Assembly (NCBI RefSeq): GCF_011386835.1
Contig: NC_088792.1
Coordinates: 37,872,882 to 37,936,881, forward strand
Direction: 5' to 3'
Length of the DNA: 64,000 nucleotides
Source: Chrysemys picta bellii
Taxonomy: Eukaryota; Chordata; Testudines; Emydidae
Shown here: positions 49,501 through 53,660 of the stretch, in pieces
How positions within the stretch are numbered: position 1 is the stretch's first letter
Layout of the letters: every line of letters starts with the position of its first letter
Program-made: the position numbers and the translations under genes
Notes under the pieces: model-generated
The model's database searches: none
What the model was told of the DNA's origin: nothing
What the model saw: only the letters and a program-made list of their open reading frames with translations

Positions 49501-52500
49501 CAATATATTTTCTCTTAATATAGGTCTTGGAAATGCCTTTTGGAAAGTTCCAGTAAAAACAAGATTCAGCCTGAGACAGACATCTAGCATGGAAAATTTC
49601 AGTCCAAGTGGTTAAAGTCTGGCAAAGTTATAAAAACTGAAAACCAAGTCTTATAATGGGAAGCGTTGGGCAAGCTTAACAAATCCATTTCTGGAGAAGC
49701 CACAAACGGAACGAGCCATTGGGTAGTTTTGTATGGCAGAATAAAAGTATCAAATCGTCTGAGATGGGAGTGGGCACCATCAAGGAACATGACCCTGGAA
49801 ATGTTAGCTGCAGAGAAGGCAAAAATAGCCTGGGGAGTCATATTCTTGTATAATATGCAGGCCCCGGTATAATACAAATAAATAACCACATTAATTGCTT
49901 CATAATTGAAACTGAGAATTCAAACCTTCATTTAAAAATGGTTGTCAAATGTGAATCAAATGAAAACAGATGTATTGGCGTTTGCCTGCGTCTGCAGACA
50001 GACTAAAACAATAGCTCTGAGGTAGACTGTCACAGCCCTTAGTTGGCTGCACAGAAGAGGAAGGGGAGTAAAGCCCGCCCTTTCTCCTCTCCCTAGCCCT
50101 GCTCAGATTATGCTTCTGGCCACAGGGGACAGTGTAGGAACTGCTTATCCAACCATCCCCACTTAGAAGAGATGGGCAGGGAGGGAGGGGAGAGTACTCT
50201 GTCCTTATTATGTGCTGGCGAGAGTAGCTGACCAGGCACACAATGAGGAGACAGCTGCTCCATTAAAAGGCGTGAAATAACTTACTCTACTGCAAGCAAG
50301 TGGGAGCAGAGAAGGAATTGTTCTTGGGGCAGCTCCACTACACATCAGGGGTATGTCTTCACTCAAGGAGTAACTCGTTATCAGCACGCAAGTTACTCAT
50401 CTCAAGTTAGCCTAGTTCCAGTGAGAGCAGCCACACTGTGAAGTAACACTCAAGCTGCTGTGTCTGCACTGGTGCTGTACTCACTCATGTGTGGTGCTAA
50501 GACTACTGGGGAGCACAGCCTGTGGTTCTTAGCACTGCAGTAAGCTGAGTTGCTCCATCAATTATTTCCCAGTGAATTGTGGAAGAACTTGTCTGTCCCT
50601 TTAGGGCACATGGGTGGAGAGGACGGGACTATGGAAAGGCACTGGAGGACTTGCAGCACTTGTGGAGCTAGCCTGTGTCCATACTGCAGAGTTGTCATGT
50701 TAGGAGCTGATGAGTTGCGCTCACTCAGGTTTTAGCCTATACTCCCTCTTGGACTAGCCAACTCAAATTAACGGCACCAGTGAACCATTTTATGTGTGTG
50801 GATTGGACTCAAGTTATTACCCGAGTTAACTTTGCAGTGAAGACAAGTCCCACTGCCTAGAATATGTCTCCGCTGCAATCGGGGGTCTGACTGCAGCTCA
50901 GGTAAGCATACCTGCACTAGCTTTAATCTAGCTAGTGCGCTAAAAATAGTGCAAATGCAATGGCATGGACCATGATGTGGGCTAGAAAAGTGAGCATGTA
51001 CCTAGGTTTCCGGGTGGGCTTGTACAGCCTATGCTGCATCTTCACTGCTATTTTTAGCTGTGCTGGCTAGATTAAAGCTCGCACAAATATGCCTACCTGA
51101 ACCGAATTGACATCTCCAACTGCAGTGTAGATACACCTTATTCAAGGGCTGATTGCAAAAGTACACTCTAGCCCGCTGTGGGGTCAGCAGAACATTCACA
51201 TTAACTATTTAACAGGTTATTAATTTAGCAGAAACAACAAACTAATATGTTTGTCATTTTTGGACATGATGGCAGATACAGTGATGCGGTGAGCAAAGGG
51301 ATAGCTGTCAAGGGCTGTTGGGGTGGGGAACAAGGAATTCAACCCTCTCTCCTCAAATTTACAGTAATCTCTACCCTACCCAAAATATTGCTGCATCTCC
51401 TCCTCAGAACCTAAAGTGTCAACTGCATATTGTTTACCAAGCCCAGACTGCATACCTTCCAGGATTCCAGAAACCCCAAATGCTCCCTAGCCAGCAGTCA
51501 AAAGCTTCAGGTTTTCTCTAACAACTTTATCAATGTCATCAATTTCTGTCAATACAAAAATCTGCAGCACACAGAAACCTTACAATTTAGGGCAACATAA
51601 AATAGATGGAATATCATATAAAAATAAATTAAACCAAAGATGCCACCACAGTACACTAATTAGACTAGACTTGGTGGAGAGAATTTGGGAAAGGCAGGGC
51701 CACATAACTGTGGGTTTCTTTATTAATTATTGTTATTGTTGTTACCATAAGACCTAGGAGCCCCAGTCAAAAACCAGAACCTCATTTTGTTAGGCCATTT
51801 TTAGGTTCTGTAAAAACCCAGAACAAAAACATGGCACTGCCCCGATTTATGTTTGATGTGCCACACACATAGTGCCTTGATTATATATAATTTAACAAGA
51901 ACGTTTAGGGGATTTGAAATACTAGACACTTGTTTGATTCCCAAACATGTAGCAATGATTGAGGCTGGTTGTTCTCATGAGGATCTTCTACTATGGAAGT
52001 ACTGTTCTTGAAAAAGAAAAGAAAAGAAAAGAAAAGAAAAGAAAAGAAAAGAAAAGAAAAGAGGATTAAATGCAAAATACAAAAACAAGTAAACAAACAA
52101 ATCCCCAGAGACACCAAAAGCTTGAAATAACTATTTCTCCAATTTAAATTATGTACCGGTATAGCAAATTGTAATATGCAAGATGCCACAATCTCATGCT
52201 CAAGATAAAACAGATTTAGACTATCCTACATTCAAGGTAAGTTTTATTATTAAAAGATGCAAAAAATTAACTTCATGGAGAACACAGGACTTCCTTATAA
52301 CTGTAAATAATACATGAGAAATATTTTACAAAATTCCAATAGGAGCATTTACTGTCAAGCAGGATAGTTAGAGTATGGAAACTATAAAAATGCCAGACAA
52401 CTAGTCTAGAAAACTTAGGAAATGTGGAGAGAGACTGATCATGAAAAGACAAACCTTTTGATGCAAATTTATATATGGCATCACATGCTTTAGCCAAAAC

Positions 52501-52572
52501 TTCCTCTTCTGGAGAATTAAGCATTAGCACCACTGTTGCTGCTTTTTTGCTTTCAATCGATAAAGGGTCAAA
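1..52572 (-). CDS. ARMC3: ARMC3 gene, coding portion in window (10 exons, partial at both ends)
   Basis: Ten minus-strand exons together encode about 476 residues of tandem armadillo repeats in the order known for vertebrate ARMC3. Recognised stretches include [72 protein letters not shown] and [10 protein letters not shown]. All nine internal junctions have GT/AG ends and the phases match (1,1,1,0,0,1,1,2,0), so the coding sequence is open throughout. Armadillo repeats form a helical protein-binding solenoid. Family knowledge: ARMC3 is enriched in testis and ciliated tissue and is linked to sperm function; nothing in this sequence tests that. The C-terminal transglutaminase-like part lies beyond base 1. 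Introns in transcript order are about 4.3, 8.5, 0.33, 1.3, 1.7, 9.5, 0.12, 24.2 and 1.2 kb. No promoter or start codon was identified. Confidence 0.95.
59..1256. other. ARMC3 intron, no recognised content
   Basis: A 1.2-kb AT-rich intron with no recognisable gene, RNA or repeat structure. Short open frames here look like chance. Confidence 0.6.
1257..1500 (-). CDS. ARMC3: ARMC3 exon i
   Basis: 244 bp. The acceptor TAG is at 1501-1503 and the donor GTAAGT lies just below 1257. AG plus T gives Ser, then [60 protein letters not shown] and [20 protein letters not shown], ending on Glu in phase 0. It appears two or three residues shorter than the mammalian protein around SIHGVMNA, as far as I recall that sequence. 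Confidence 0.96.
1666..1853. mobile_element. Tc1/mariner (Tigger-like) MITE, copy 1
   Basis: A 188-bp non-autonomous element. The left end CACCTCTACCCTGATAT is the reverse complement of the right end ATCAGGGTAGAGGTG apart from decay. A TA follows the right end. It is homologous along its length to 18128-18317, sharing motifs such as GCAGTGCTCCGGG and TTTTTTGGCTCCCGAG. No transposase remains. The Tigger assignment is inferred from the TA target and TIR style. Confidence 0.75.
2714..2903. repeat. Inverted dimer of an interspersed repeat
   Basis: The left arm 2714-2791 and right arm 2820-2903 are reverse complements. They differ by one substitution and a 6-bp indel, with a 28-bp spacer. The right arm carries CGAAAGCTTATGCTCC and GGTGCCACAGGACCC. 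Related single copies occur at about 56330-56405 (plus) and 41815-41860 (minus, fragment). I cannot assign the repeat class. Confidence 0.85.
3036..3225 (+). repeat. tRNA-derived SINE with CR1-like tail (tortoise Cry/polIII-SINE type)
   Basis: The tRNA-like head has an A box TAGCTCAGTGG at 3047-3057 and a B box GAGTTCAATCC at 3090-3100. The 3' part (GGACTCGATGACC, then CCCTTCCAGCTC) is the same sequence type as the CR1 3' end at 12405-12440 (GGACTAGATGACC, then CCCTTCCAACTC). Known biology: such SINEs borrow the CR1 reverse transcriptase through the shared tail. This copy has diverged. Confidence 0.85.
3621..3915. mobile_element. MITE with three internal hairpins (Harbinger-like, TAA target)
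   Basis: The ends GGGTATGTCTATACTA and TAATGTAGACCAGGCT form imperfect inverted repeats flanked by TAA (3618-3620, 3916-3918). Three palindromes lie inside. 3671-3685/3701-3715 has 15-bp perfect arms. 3795-3807/3812-3824 has 13-bp perfect arms and a 4-nt loop. 3841-3853/3859-3871 has 13-bp perfect arms and a 5-nt loop. No coding capacity. Confidence 0.75.
3927..4179. mobile_element. Second MITE, 11 bp from the first, with a long hairpin
   Basis: The termini GGTCTGGTCCCCACT and AGTGTAGACGTACCCC are inverted repeats flanked by TAA and TAG. An almost perfect palindrome spans about 3951-4020, centred on GCTACGTTATTAACGTAGC. That core is shared with the hairpin at 3841-3871 of the neighbouring element, so the two are relatives inserted side by side. 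Confidence 0.7.
5245..5650. repeat. MITE fragment(s) of the GGGCATGTCTACAC type
   Basis: It starts with GGGCATGTCTACACTA near 5248 and contains GCCATATCTACACTACTACT near 5574, the end sequence seen in several MITEs here. Boundaries are not defined and no coding content is visible. Confidence 0.4.
5728..6110. mobile_element. AT-rich hAT-like MITE with 8-bp target duplication
   Basis: The ends TAGAGCTGGTCAGGA and TCTTGGCCCACTCTA are inverted repeats. Flanks GAGTTAAG (5720-5727) and GAATTAAG (6111-6118) match in 7 of 8 bases, the target length expected of hAT. The interior is rich in A/T homopolymers and shows no protein. Confidence 0.7.
6622..6800 (+). repeat. Interspersed repeat copy A (partner at 7190-7335)
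   Basis: Shares GGATATGTCT, TTTTGGAGTG, GGCTAGCA and GTGCTCTAAAAATAG with 7190-7335 in the same order and orientation. The start resembles the MITE ends elsewhere in the window. Either two independent insertions or a local duplication. Confidence 0.6.
7190..7335 (+). repeat. Interspersed repeat copy B (partner at 6622-6800)
   Basis: A direct-orientation relative of copy A that lacks part of its middle. It is followed by plain intron sequence. No coding capacity. Confidence 0.6.
7520..7543. repeat. (AT)n microsatellite
   Basis: An uninterrupted TA dinucleotide run following a poly-A stretch. It sits near the 5' limit of the old CR1 and may be part of an A-rich junction. Confidence 0.9.
7560..9338 (+). 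mobile_element. Old, decayed CR1/L3-type LINE, left part
   Basis: Frameshifted ORF2 remains appear in order: [17 protein letters not shown] and VPEDWKKHN near 7940-8050, YRPVSVTSI near 8100, [10 protein letters not shown] near 8515, [11 protein letters not shown] near 8780, [12 protein letters not shown] near 8930, and the C-terminal [13 protein letters not shown] near 9010. Many stops show long inactivity. It breaks off in its 3' part at 9338 and resumes at about 12462, so a younger CR1 landed inside it. The 5' limit is approximate. Confidence 0.85.
9341..9478 (+). pseudogene. CR1 ORF1 C-terminal fragment
   Basis: An open frame [20 protein letters not shown] followed by [20 protein letters not shown] and RRALN, then TAG at 9476-9478. 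In CR1, ORF1 encodes a nucleic-acid-binding protein with an esterase-like domain; the GRDGLHLT stretch is typical of its C-terminus. The rest of ORF1 was lost by 5' truncation. Confidence 0.75.
9523..12372 (+). CDS. CR1 ORF2: APE-type endonuclease / reverse transcriptase (949 aa)
   Basis: An open frame of normal length for CR1 ORF2. The N-terminal apurinic-type endonuclease shows NARSL (37-41), TETW with catalytic Glu64, YRPP, GDFN (168-171) and SDH (236-238). The reverse transcriptase shows MGPDALHP (468-475), [16 protein letters not shown] with Asp597, [11 protein letters not shown] (about 652-662), and the active-site block FANDTKLGG. That block should read FADD: codon 685 (11575-11577) is AAT (Asn), so one catalytic Asp is lost. 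The C-terminal region with YCVQFWAPH is complete. The ORF may really start at Met28 (MSYLK). It is transposon coding, not a host gene, and is predicted RT-dead in this copy. Confidence 0.93.
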   Translation: MGSWEEAQAGERKRGGLLSHAEKEGRSMSYLKCLYTNARSLGNKQGKLEVLAQSGNYDVIGITETWWDNSHDWSTVMDGYKLFRKDRQGRKGGGVALYVREEYDCSELRYETAEKPESLWIKLRSVSNKGDVVVGVCYRPPDQGDEVDEAFFWQLAEVARSQALVLMGDFNHPDICWESNTAVHRQSRKFLDSVGDNFLVQVLEEPTRGKAFLDLLLTNREELVGEAKVDGNLGGSDHEMVEFRILTQGRKESSRIRTLDFRKADFDSLREQMGRIPWENNMKGKGVQESWLYFKESLLRLQEQTIPMCRKNSKYGRRPAWLNSEILADLKRKKEAYKKWKIGQMTREEYKNIAQACRSEIRKAKSHLELQLARDVKSNKKGFFRYVSNKKKIKESVGPLLNEGGNLVTEDVEKANVLNDFFASVFTHKVSSQIAALGSTAWGEGDQPSVEKEVVWDYLEKLDVHKSMGPDALHPRVLKELAGEIAEPLAIIFENSWRSGEVPDDWKKANVEPIFKKGKKEDPGNYRPVSLTSVPGKIMEQVLKESIMKHLEERKVIRNSQHGFTKGKSCLTNLIAFYDEITGSVDEGKAVDVLFLDFSKAFDTVSHSILAAKLKKYGLDEWTVRWIESWLDRRAQRVVINGSMSSWQLVSSGVPQGSVLGPVLFNIFINDLEDGVDCTLSKFANDTKLGGVVDTLEGRDRIQRGLDKLEDWAEKNPMRFNKDKCRVLHLGRKNPMHCYRLGTEWLGSSSAGKDLGVTVNEKLDMSQQCALVAKKANGILGCVSRGIASRSRNVIVPLYSTLVRPHLEYCVQFWAPHYKKDVEKLERVQRRATKMIRGLEHMTYEERLRELELFSLQKRRMRGDLIAAFNYLKGGSKEDGARLFSVVADDRTRSNGLKLQWGRSRLDIRKNYFTRRVVKHWNALPREVVESPSLEVFKARLDKALAGMI
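12462..12545 (+). mobile_element. Old CR1, right part (3' tail)
   Basis: It resumes with GTTCTATGGCCTGTGTTATT, then GGTCAGACTAGATGATCATA and the end TAGAATCTATGAATC. This is the 3' tail that the element at 7560-9338 lacks. Tail type and order support a single old copy split by the 3.1-kb insertion. Confidence 0.8.
12546..14642. other. Intron, no recognised feature
   Basis: AT-rich ARMC3 intron sequence. No ORF with recognisable similarity, no RNA gene and no clear repeat boundaries. Confidence 0.5.
14643..14720 (+). repeat. tRNA-like degenerate sequence (SINE head or tRNA pseudogene)
   Basis: The B box GGTTCAAAACC at 14687-14697 fits the polymerase III consensus. A decayed A box TAACTCAACTGG lies at 14650-14661 with normal spacing. 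Between them TCTGTG and CACAGA can pair as an anticodon-like stem. There is no clear acceptor stem, so it is not a functional tRNA. Confidence 0.45.
14721..15639. other. Intron, no recognised feature
   Basis: Noncoding, AT-rich; nothing recognised. Confidence 0.5.
15640..16095 (+). mobile_element. CR1 3' fragment
   Basis: C-terminal ORF2 remains: [17 protein letters not shown] near 15730 and [20 protein letters not shown] near 15890, in different frames. The 3' tail GGGGCTGGACTTAATGACTT and TATGATTCTATGG follow. A 5'-truncated, decayed copy. Confidence 0.85.
16096..18127. other. Intron, no recognised feature
   Basis: About 2 kb of AT-rich intron. A stretch near 17700-17770 resembles an old amniote interspersed repeat, but boundaries cannot be set. 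Confidence 0.45.
18128..18317. mobile_element. Tigger-like MITE, copy 2, with TA target duplication
   Basis: A 190-bp element. The ends CACTGCTACCTCGATATAAC and TATATCGAGGTAGAGGTG are inverted repeats flanked on both sides by TA (18126-18127 and 18318-18319). The interior is alignable with 1666-1853. It is better preserved than that copy. Confidence 0.82.
18318..19149. other. Intron, no recognised feature
   Basis: AT-rich noncoding DNA; nothing recognised. Confidence 0.5.
19150..19630 (-). repeat. LTR copy (3' LTR on minus strand), partial
   Basis: Aligns with 24174-24600 over hundreds of bases with indels, including GGCTCAACTCAAGTAGCA and AGTTCAATCACAC. The end TGTAAT/ATTACA fits the TG...CA rule for LTR ends. 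Confidence 0.75.
19635..20235. repeat. Repeat insertion with CA/CT-rich microsatellite
   Basis: It begins around GGGGCGATGCTTGGGGGG. From about 19960 it becomes an impure run of CACACT/CTCTCC units, with a pure (CA)n at about 20134-20155 and a (TTG)n at 20216-20228. It breaks the LTR similarity, so it is likely a later insertion. Long open frames here (for example 19935-20351) are made of the repeat and are not genes. Confidence 0.6.
20735..20805 (-). mobile_element. CR1 3' tail fragment
   Basis: TAGAATCATACAATCGTAAG, then GGAGGGGATCTCATCTATTC: a reverse-strand CR1 tail, short and diverged. Confidence 0.55.
20806..21334. other. Noncoding, nothing recognised
   Basis: AT-rich sequence between the CR1 tail and the next LTR-like part. 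Confidence 0.45.
21335..21640 (-). repeat. Further LTR-like stretch of the Gypsy remnant
   Basis: TTGGTCTCCTTAGCAGTCTC and CTTCTTCCCC match 24542-24585, just past the region shared with 19150-19630. This suggests that the 3' LTR is split by the 19.6-21.3 kb insertions. Confidence 0.5.
22021..22271. mobile_element. GC-rich MITE (hAT-like) inside the Gypsy remnant
   Basis: The ends CAGGAGTGGCGCC and GCGCCGGCCCTG are inverted repeats. Flanks CGCATCTA and CACGTCTG agree in 5 of 8 positions and all differences are transitions, so a decayed 8-bp duplication is plausible. No transposase. Confidence 0.6.
22300..24085 (-). pseudogene. SCAN-like gag pseudogene of Gypsy/Gmr1-type element (interrupted by CR1)
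   Basis: Reading down the minus strand: a glutamine-rich N-terminal part (about 24050-23880, [19 protein letters not shown]); then [18 protein letters not shown] near 23840 and [16 protein letters not shown] near 23760, typical of this Gag type; then the CR1 insertion; then [20 protein letters not shown] near 23010-22950 and, one frame over, [19 protein letters not shown] near 22870-22810. The last two blocks match the helix pattern of the SCAN domain. Internal stops and frameshifts make it dead. Knowledge: SCAN is proposed to have been domesticated from Gmr1-like Gypsy Gag. Confidence 0.75.
23026..23677 (+). mobile_element. Young CR1 3' fragment inserted in the gag
   Basis: It starts abruptly at CTGGATATGAGTCAACAGTG, matching 11810 onward of the longer CR1 with few differences. 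It stays open through the ORF2 C-terminus (about 23029-23589) and ends with two ATTCTATG units (23660-23675). ATACT occurs at both junctions (23023-23027 and 23676-23680) and may be a short target duplication. Confidence 0.92.
24174..24620 (-). repeat. LTR copy (5' LTR on minus strand)
   Basis: Partner of 19150-19630. Upstream of the gag in the minus orientation, as a 5' LTR should be. The primer-binding site was not recognised. Confidence 0.7.
24621..25664. other. Intron next to exon h, no recognised feature
   Basis: Noncoding. The stretch near 24990-25080 (GGGGCCAGATTCTCAGCTGG) resembles old amniote repeats but cannot be classified. Confidence 0.45.
25665..25770 (-). CDS. ARMC3: ARMC3 exon h
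   Basis: 106 bp. It reads [20 protein letters not shown], then [15 protein letters not shown], leaving two bases (AG). The donor GTAAGT lies just below 25665. It is followed by the longest intron here, about 24.2 kb, which holds most of the repeat insertions described below. Confidence 0.96.
25895..26047 (-). CDS. ARMC3: ARMC3 exon g
   Basis: 153 bp, bounded by an acceptor AG at 26048-26049 and a GTGAGT donor. The leftover C plus CT makes Pro, then [40 protein letters not shown] and [10 protein letters not shown]. It leaves one G. The intron to the next exon is only 124 bp. Confidence 0.96.
26308..26575 (-). mobile_element. CR1 3' end (second tail type)
   Basis: TCATAGATTCATAGACTTTA, then GGTCAGAAGGGACCATTATG, CTGGTCTGACCCCCTGCAC and GGAGGAAAATTCCTTCCCGA: a common CR1-subfamily tail on the reverse strand, related to the tail at 12480-12545. 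Confidence 0.75.
26576..27774. other. Intron, no recognised feature
   Basis: AT-rich noncoding; nothing recognised. Confidence 0.5.
27783..28073. mobile_element. hAT MITE with perfect 8-bp target duplication
   Basis: A 291-bp GC-rich element. The ends CAGGGCCACCCAGAG and CTCTGGGCGGCCCTG are inverted repeats with one mismatch. The flanks ATGCATAC at 27775-27782 and 28074-28081 are identical. An 8-bp duplication is the hAT signature. No transposase; spurious open frames only. Confidence 0.9.
28261..28360. repeat. 100-bp hairpin element followed by a 14-G run
   Basis: The terminal arms are inverted, with a 13-bp perfect core GGGATTACAGACT (28275-28287) against AGTCTGTAATCCC (28336-28348) and weaker pairing out to AGAGGGCATTA/TAATGCTCT. 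A pure run of 14 G (28362-28375) begins two bases after the right arm. Probably a tiny foldback MITE. Confidence 0.7.
28376..30300. other. Intron, no recognised feature
   Basis: About 1.9 kb of AT-rich intron with nothing recognisable. Confidence 0.5.
30309..31261. mobile_element. hAT element, 953 bp, with perfect 8-bp target duplication
   Basis: The ends CAGTGGTCACCAACC and GGTTGGAGACCACTG are inverted repeats. The flanks ATCTACGC at 30301-30308 and 31262-31269 are identical. The interior is GC-rich with a C-rich region of imperfect 40-60 bp units (30740-31080, motif CCCTGTACCCC/CCAGAGCC). It encodes no transposase, so it is non-autonomous. Antisense and sense open frames in it are compositional. 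Confidence 0.92.
31270..32040. other. Intron, no recognised feature
   Basis: AT-rich noncoding DNA; nothing recognised. Confidence 0.5.
32041..32960 (+). pseudogene. Gypsy-like gag zinc knuckle and protease remnant
   Basis: A zinc-knuckle start [11 protein letters not shown] (TGT at 32309-32311) runs into a stop at 32342-32344, and the fourth metal ligand is lost. Next comes an aspartic-protease-like stretch, [19 protein letters not shown], in the frame from 32463; the catalytic Asp is at 32607-32609 but the usual DTG reads DTR. The C-terminal flap-like [11 protein letters not shown] follows in another frame (about 32790). RT and integrase were not found nearby. Decayed and non-functional. 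Confidence 0.65.
33185..33700. repeat. Large foldback: inverted dimer of an LTR-like repeat
   Basis: The two halves fold on a 23-nt centre (33423-33445). Next to the centre CAGCAAACAAATAGGATCCT pairs with AGGTCCTGTCTGTTTGCTG. Farther out TAGTTCAAGCTGGGTTTTCC pairs with GAGACCCAGTTTGAACTA, and CAACTCCAGAGAAGTTCCAC with GGTTGAACCTCTCTGGAGGTG. Arms are about 240 bp and imperfect. The right arm is homologous to 53340-53580, where the repeat is single. Confidence 0.75.
33701..34099. other. Intron, no recognised feature
   Basis: AT-rich; nothing recognised. Confidence 0.5.
34100..34659. repeat. C-rich imperfect minisatellite, strongly strand-asymmetric
   Basis: Units of roughly 80-100 bp built on CCCCCAGAACCCCCGACCCA, CCTGCTCCC and CGACCCCTTCCACACCCC recur through about 34200-34645. 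The plus strand is almost G-free over long runs. Long open frames on both strands come from this composition. It is probably the interior of a transposon. Confidence 0.7.
34660..35390. repeat. GC-rich, CpG-dense repeat block (CpG-island-like)
   Basis: It starts with CAGGGCCGGCTTTAAC, like the hAT-type ends elsewhere, followed by tandem GGTGCTCGGCCGG, GGCCGCCCTGGG and GAGCCGCTGGGG units. The matching right end was not found. It lies 160 bp from ARMC3 exon f but has no gene start. A 252-codon and several shorter open frames here are low-complexity Pro/Ala/Arg/Gly and not credible. Confidence 0.65.
35555..35738 (-). CDS. ARMC3: ARMC3 exon f
   Basis: 184 bp. The acceptor TAG is at 35739-35741 and the donor GTATGT lies below 35555. 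It reads [40 protein letters not shown], then [20 protein letters not shown] and D, leaving one C. It lies only about 160 bp from the GC-rich repeat block that ends near 35390. Confidence 0.95.
36046..36356. mobile_element. hAT element (GGTAGGCAACC family), short copy
   Basis: The ends CAGAGGTAGGCAACC and GGTTGCCGACCCCTG are inverted repeats. Flanks CAATACTC (36038-36045) and CGATACTC (36357-36364) match in 7 of 8. The AT-rich right part (AACAATAGTTTAGTTAT, CTTGGCACA) aligns with the longer copy at 55324-56332. Confidence 0.88.
36357..37467. other. Intron, no recognised feature
   Basis: Noncoding intron between exons f and e; nothing recognised. Confidence 0.5.
37468..37662 (-). CDS. ARMC3: ARMC3 exon e
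   Basis: 195 bp, exactly 65 codons, phase 0 at both ends. The acceptor CAG sits at 37663-37665 and the donor GTACAG follows AAG. It reads [40 protein letters not shown], then [20 protein letters not shown] and ILETK: one and a half armadillo repeats. Confidence 0.96.
37663..38971. other. Intron, one possible old repeat
   Basis: Intron between exons e and d. The stretch at about 38730-38790 (TCTGATTTTGATCTTGCTCA) looks like an old amniote repeat related to the one near 2570-2650. Nothing else recognised. Confidence 0.4.
38972..39147 (-). CDS. ARMC3: ARMC3 exon d
   Basis: 176 bp. The acceptor TAG is at 39148-39150 and the donor GTAATT lies just below 38972. It reads [20 protein letters not shown], then [20 protein letters not shown] and [19 protein letters not shown]. 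It is strongly conserved with other vertebrate ARMC3 and ends in phase 0 on CAG. Confidence 0.96.
39474..39542 (-). CDS. ARMC3: ARMC3 exon c (small, 69 bp)
   Basis: A short exon reading [20 protein letters not shown] then APE. The acceptor TAG is at 39543-39545 and the donor GTAACC lies just below 39474. Incoming and outgoing phases are both 1, so skipping it would remove 23 residues without a frameshift. It is separated from exon b by an 8.5-kb intron carrying a DIRS element, and from exon d by only 326 bp. Confidence 0.93.
39690..39985. repeat. MITE-like repeat, plus-strand side of the same intron as DIRS
   Basis: It starts CGCCTTCTCTACACTTAAAA, a common MITE end type here, contains GGTCAACAGAAGACTTCTTC, and ends in AGCTGCAGCGTCATAGCTGT. 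Termini are decayed and target duplication was not seen. Confidence 0.5.
40690..41060 (-). pseudogene. DIRS tyrosine recombinase pseudogene (partial)
   Basis: Open from 41035 to 40697. [40 protein letters not shown], then [20 protein letters not shown] matches the N-terminal core of DIRS recombinases; the R of the QRIG block is the usual first catalytic Arg. The downstream RHR..Y part is in broken frames toward 40200. Confidence 0.7.
41846..43140 (-). pseudogene. DIRS reverse transcriptase / RNase H pseudogene
   Basis: The RT block near 42797-42540 reads [38 protein letters not shown] and FPYLDN, then a stop. The active site YLDD has become YLDN. The RNase H block at 42079-41846 reads [36 protein letters not shown] and [13 protein letters not shown]. 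Upstream, 42.84-43.14 kb holds more frameshifted pol. A fragment of the 2714-2903 type repeat (GGTGGCACCTTAAAGACTAA, about 41830-41850) cuts in just after RNase H. Confidence 0.82.
43699..45410 (-). pseudogene. DIRS gag pseudogene
   Basis: The N-terminal part (45.4-45.1 kb) has a Cys-rich knuckle, [20 protein letters not shown], then [12 protein letters not shown]. The C-terminal part (44.08-43.70 kb) has [36 protein letters not shown] and [19 protein letters not shown], all standard DIRS Gag blocks. Frames change between them, so the protein is broken. Confidence 0.8.
45573..46583. mobile_element. GC-rich insertion in the DIRS 5' region
   Basis: DIRS-like flanking sequence stops at 45572 and resumes at 46584. 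CTATA is present on both sides (45568-45572, 46584-46588). The inner ends carry CAGAATTC (about 45586) and CAGAATTCCCTCAGGAGTA (46565-46583). The interior has C-rich imperfect units and ends AT-rich with a T-run (46548-46559). Class unknown; the 5-bp duplication is tentative. Confidence 0.55.
46741..48071. other. Intron, no recognised feature
   Basis: Noncoding intron before exon b; nothing recognised. Confidence 0.5.
48072..48197 (-). CDS. ARMC3: ARMC3 exon b
   Basis: 126 bp. The acceptor TAG is at 48198-48200 and the donor GTAAGAG lies just below 48072. It completes the split Gly codon and reads [20 protein letters not shown], then [20 protein letters not shown], a full armadillo helix triplet. 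It leaves one base (A) over, in phase with the next exon. Confidence 0.95.
48198..48505. other. Intron, no recognised feature
   Basis: AT-rich; nothing recognised. Confidence 0.5.
48508..48780. repeat. Interspersed repeat with hAT-like left end
   Basis: Begins with CCAGGGCTGGATTAAAGCAT, similar to the CAGGGCC ends of hAT MITEs here. The right end was not found; it is likely a truncated copy. Confidence 0.45.
48833..49190. repeat. hAT-like repeat with internal repeats and a strong hairpin
   Basis: The left end is CAGGGGTTCCCAAAGTTTT. Inside, a GAGGACACCATTTTG-like unit recurs three times in varied orientation. A 14-bp perfect hairpin has arms 49024-49037 (CATGACCTTGCACG) and 49045-49058 around a 7-nt loop. 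Right terminus undefined. Confidence 0.55.
49191..50344. other. Intron, no recognised feature
   Basis: Noncoding; nothing recognised. Confidence 0.45.
50347..50852. repeat. MITE with inverted ends, first of an adjacent pair
   Basis: The left part GGGGTATGTCTTCACTCAAG plus GTAACTCGTTATC mirrors the right part GGACTCAAGTTATTACCCGAG plus GCAGTGAAGACAAGTCCC. Same end style as the MITEs at 3.6-4.2 kb. Confidence 0.6.
50858..51145. repeat. Palindromic MITE, second of the pair
   Basis: The left arm AATATGTCTCCGCTGCAAT and CCTGCACTAGCTTTAATCTA mirrors the right arm TGGCTAGATTAAAGCTCGCA and AACTGCAGTGTAGATACACC. Arms of about 90 bp are imperfect. It starts only a few bases after the first MITE. Confidence 0.65.
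51146..52010. other. Intron, no recognised feature
   Basis: Noncoding; a short tract near 51740-51800 (AGACCTAGGAGCCCCAGTCA) also occurs near 7030 (GGACCTGGGAGCCCTAGTCA), so an old repeat is likely. Confidence 0.45.
52011..52062. repeat. (GAAAA)n microsatellite
   Basis: About ten uninterrupted GAAAA pentamers, 390 bp from the 3' end of ARMC3 exon a, in intron. On the gene's sense strand it is a (TTTTC)n tract. Confidence 0.95.
52455..52572 (-). CDS. ARMC3: ARMC3 exon a (first coding exon visible)
   Basis: 118 bp. The acceptor AG is at 52573-52574 and the donor GT follows 52455. It opens in frame with [19 protein letters not shown] and continues [20 protein letters not shown], leaving one base (G) for the next exon. 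In the family about 16 residues, including the start Met, precede FDP. They must come from an exon upstream (higher coordinates), which I could not find up to 64000. Confidence 0.95.
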
Positions 52573-52969
52573 CTACAAACACAAAAGAGAAGAGAATTTT
52601 CTGAGTCATACTAAGCCTTACTGTTCAATGCATCAGCCCACTTTATATATATATTTTTAAATCAGACTTGATTCAGTCTGAGATTTATAGGCCGGTTAGA
52701 TATGTTAAAATGGGTTTTCAATAGGATTCAAGGACATTATTTTTTTCATCTTTCCTAATAACAGATTGAGTTTCTGCTGAAAGATAAGAGGGCAAAACTC
52801 ACCTTTAAAATTGCTGATTTAACACAAAATTATAAATTCGGTGAAACAACTTATACAGATGACACATGCAAAGTTTTATTAAATTACTTACCAGCAATAG
52901 TTTCAAAAGCAGAGATCCTAGATTGTTGTCAAATCAAAAACCACTAACCTCCTTCAGAGCTGAGCAGAG

Positions 52970-53660
52970 TGAGTGAGTGAGTATCACAGTTTCAGGGTAG
53001 CTGCACCTATATCCCCACACCTATATCCCCACACCTCCTGCACCTATATCCCACCCAGCCAGGTCTCAGATCTCTGGGCAGCAAGCCATTCTGCCTAAAG
53101 GCCAGCAGCACCTGTGCTTTGCTTTCTCTCCAAGGACTATGAATAAACAGTATATTGCCAGCAGTTACAAGTTGCCACAAAGTTCTTCCTAAGCAAGCAC
53201 ACTTATTCTTAAGGTAAAAGGATTACATCGAAAATATAATAAAAACATTAATCAATTTAAACACACTAAACATACCAGAAGTCACCCATCAGATTTACTG
53301 GGCTCTTCTAGGCCACAGTCTTTCCAACCCTATCCATTTGCTGGGTCAGAAAGAAGGTCCTGAGTAAGTTCAAACCTGATCTTTTTATATCAAAAGCCCT
53401 TTGTCTGTTGGTCTCTGGAAAACAGTGTTTGAATCAGTCCATGCAAGCCTCTTTGGGGAGGGGATACCTCCTGGAGATGTTCACAACCTGAGTGATTCAC
53501 CTTAATCATTCCCCGCTGTTTTTGACTCCTACAAGAGCTGTGAGAACTCTCCCCTCTGGAACTGTATACAATCTCTGGCCCACAGTGATACATAACCTTA
53601 GTACAATATGATCCCCTAAGATACTACATGCGGTTGCAACAGTCACAGTGTGTTTTGCAA
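52970..53660. repeat. LTR-like repeat, single-copy arrangement
   Basis: 53340-53580 (GGTCAGAAAGAAGGTCCTG, TTTGTCTGTTGGTCTCTGG, CTCCTGGAGATGTTCACAAC) is homologous to the right half of the foldback at 33446-33690. The CACCTATATCCCCA unit is tandem near 53007-53040. Ends are unclear; no coding. Confidence 0.6.
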
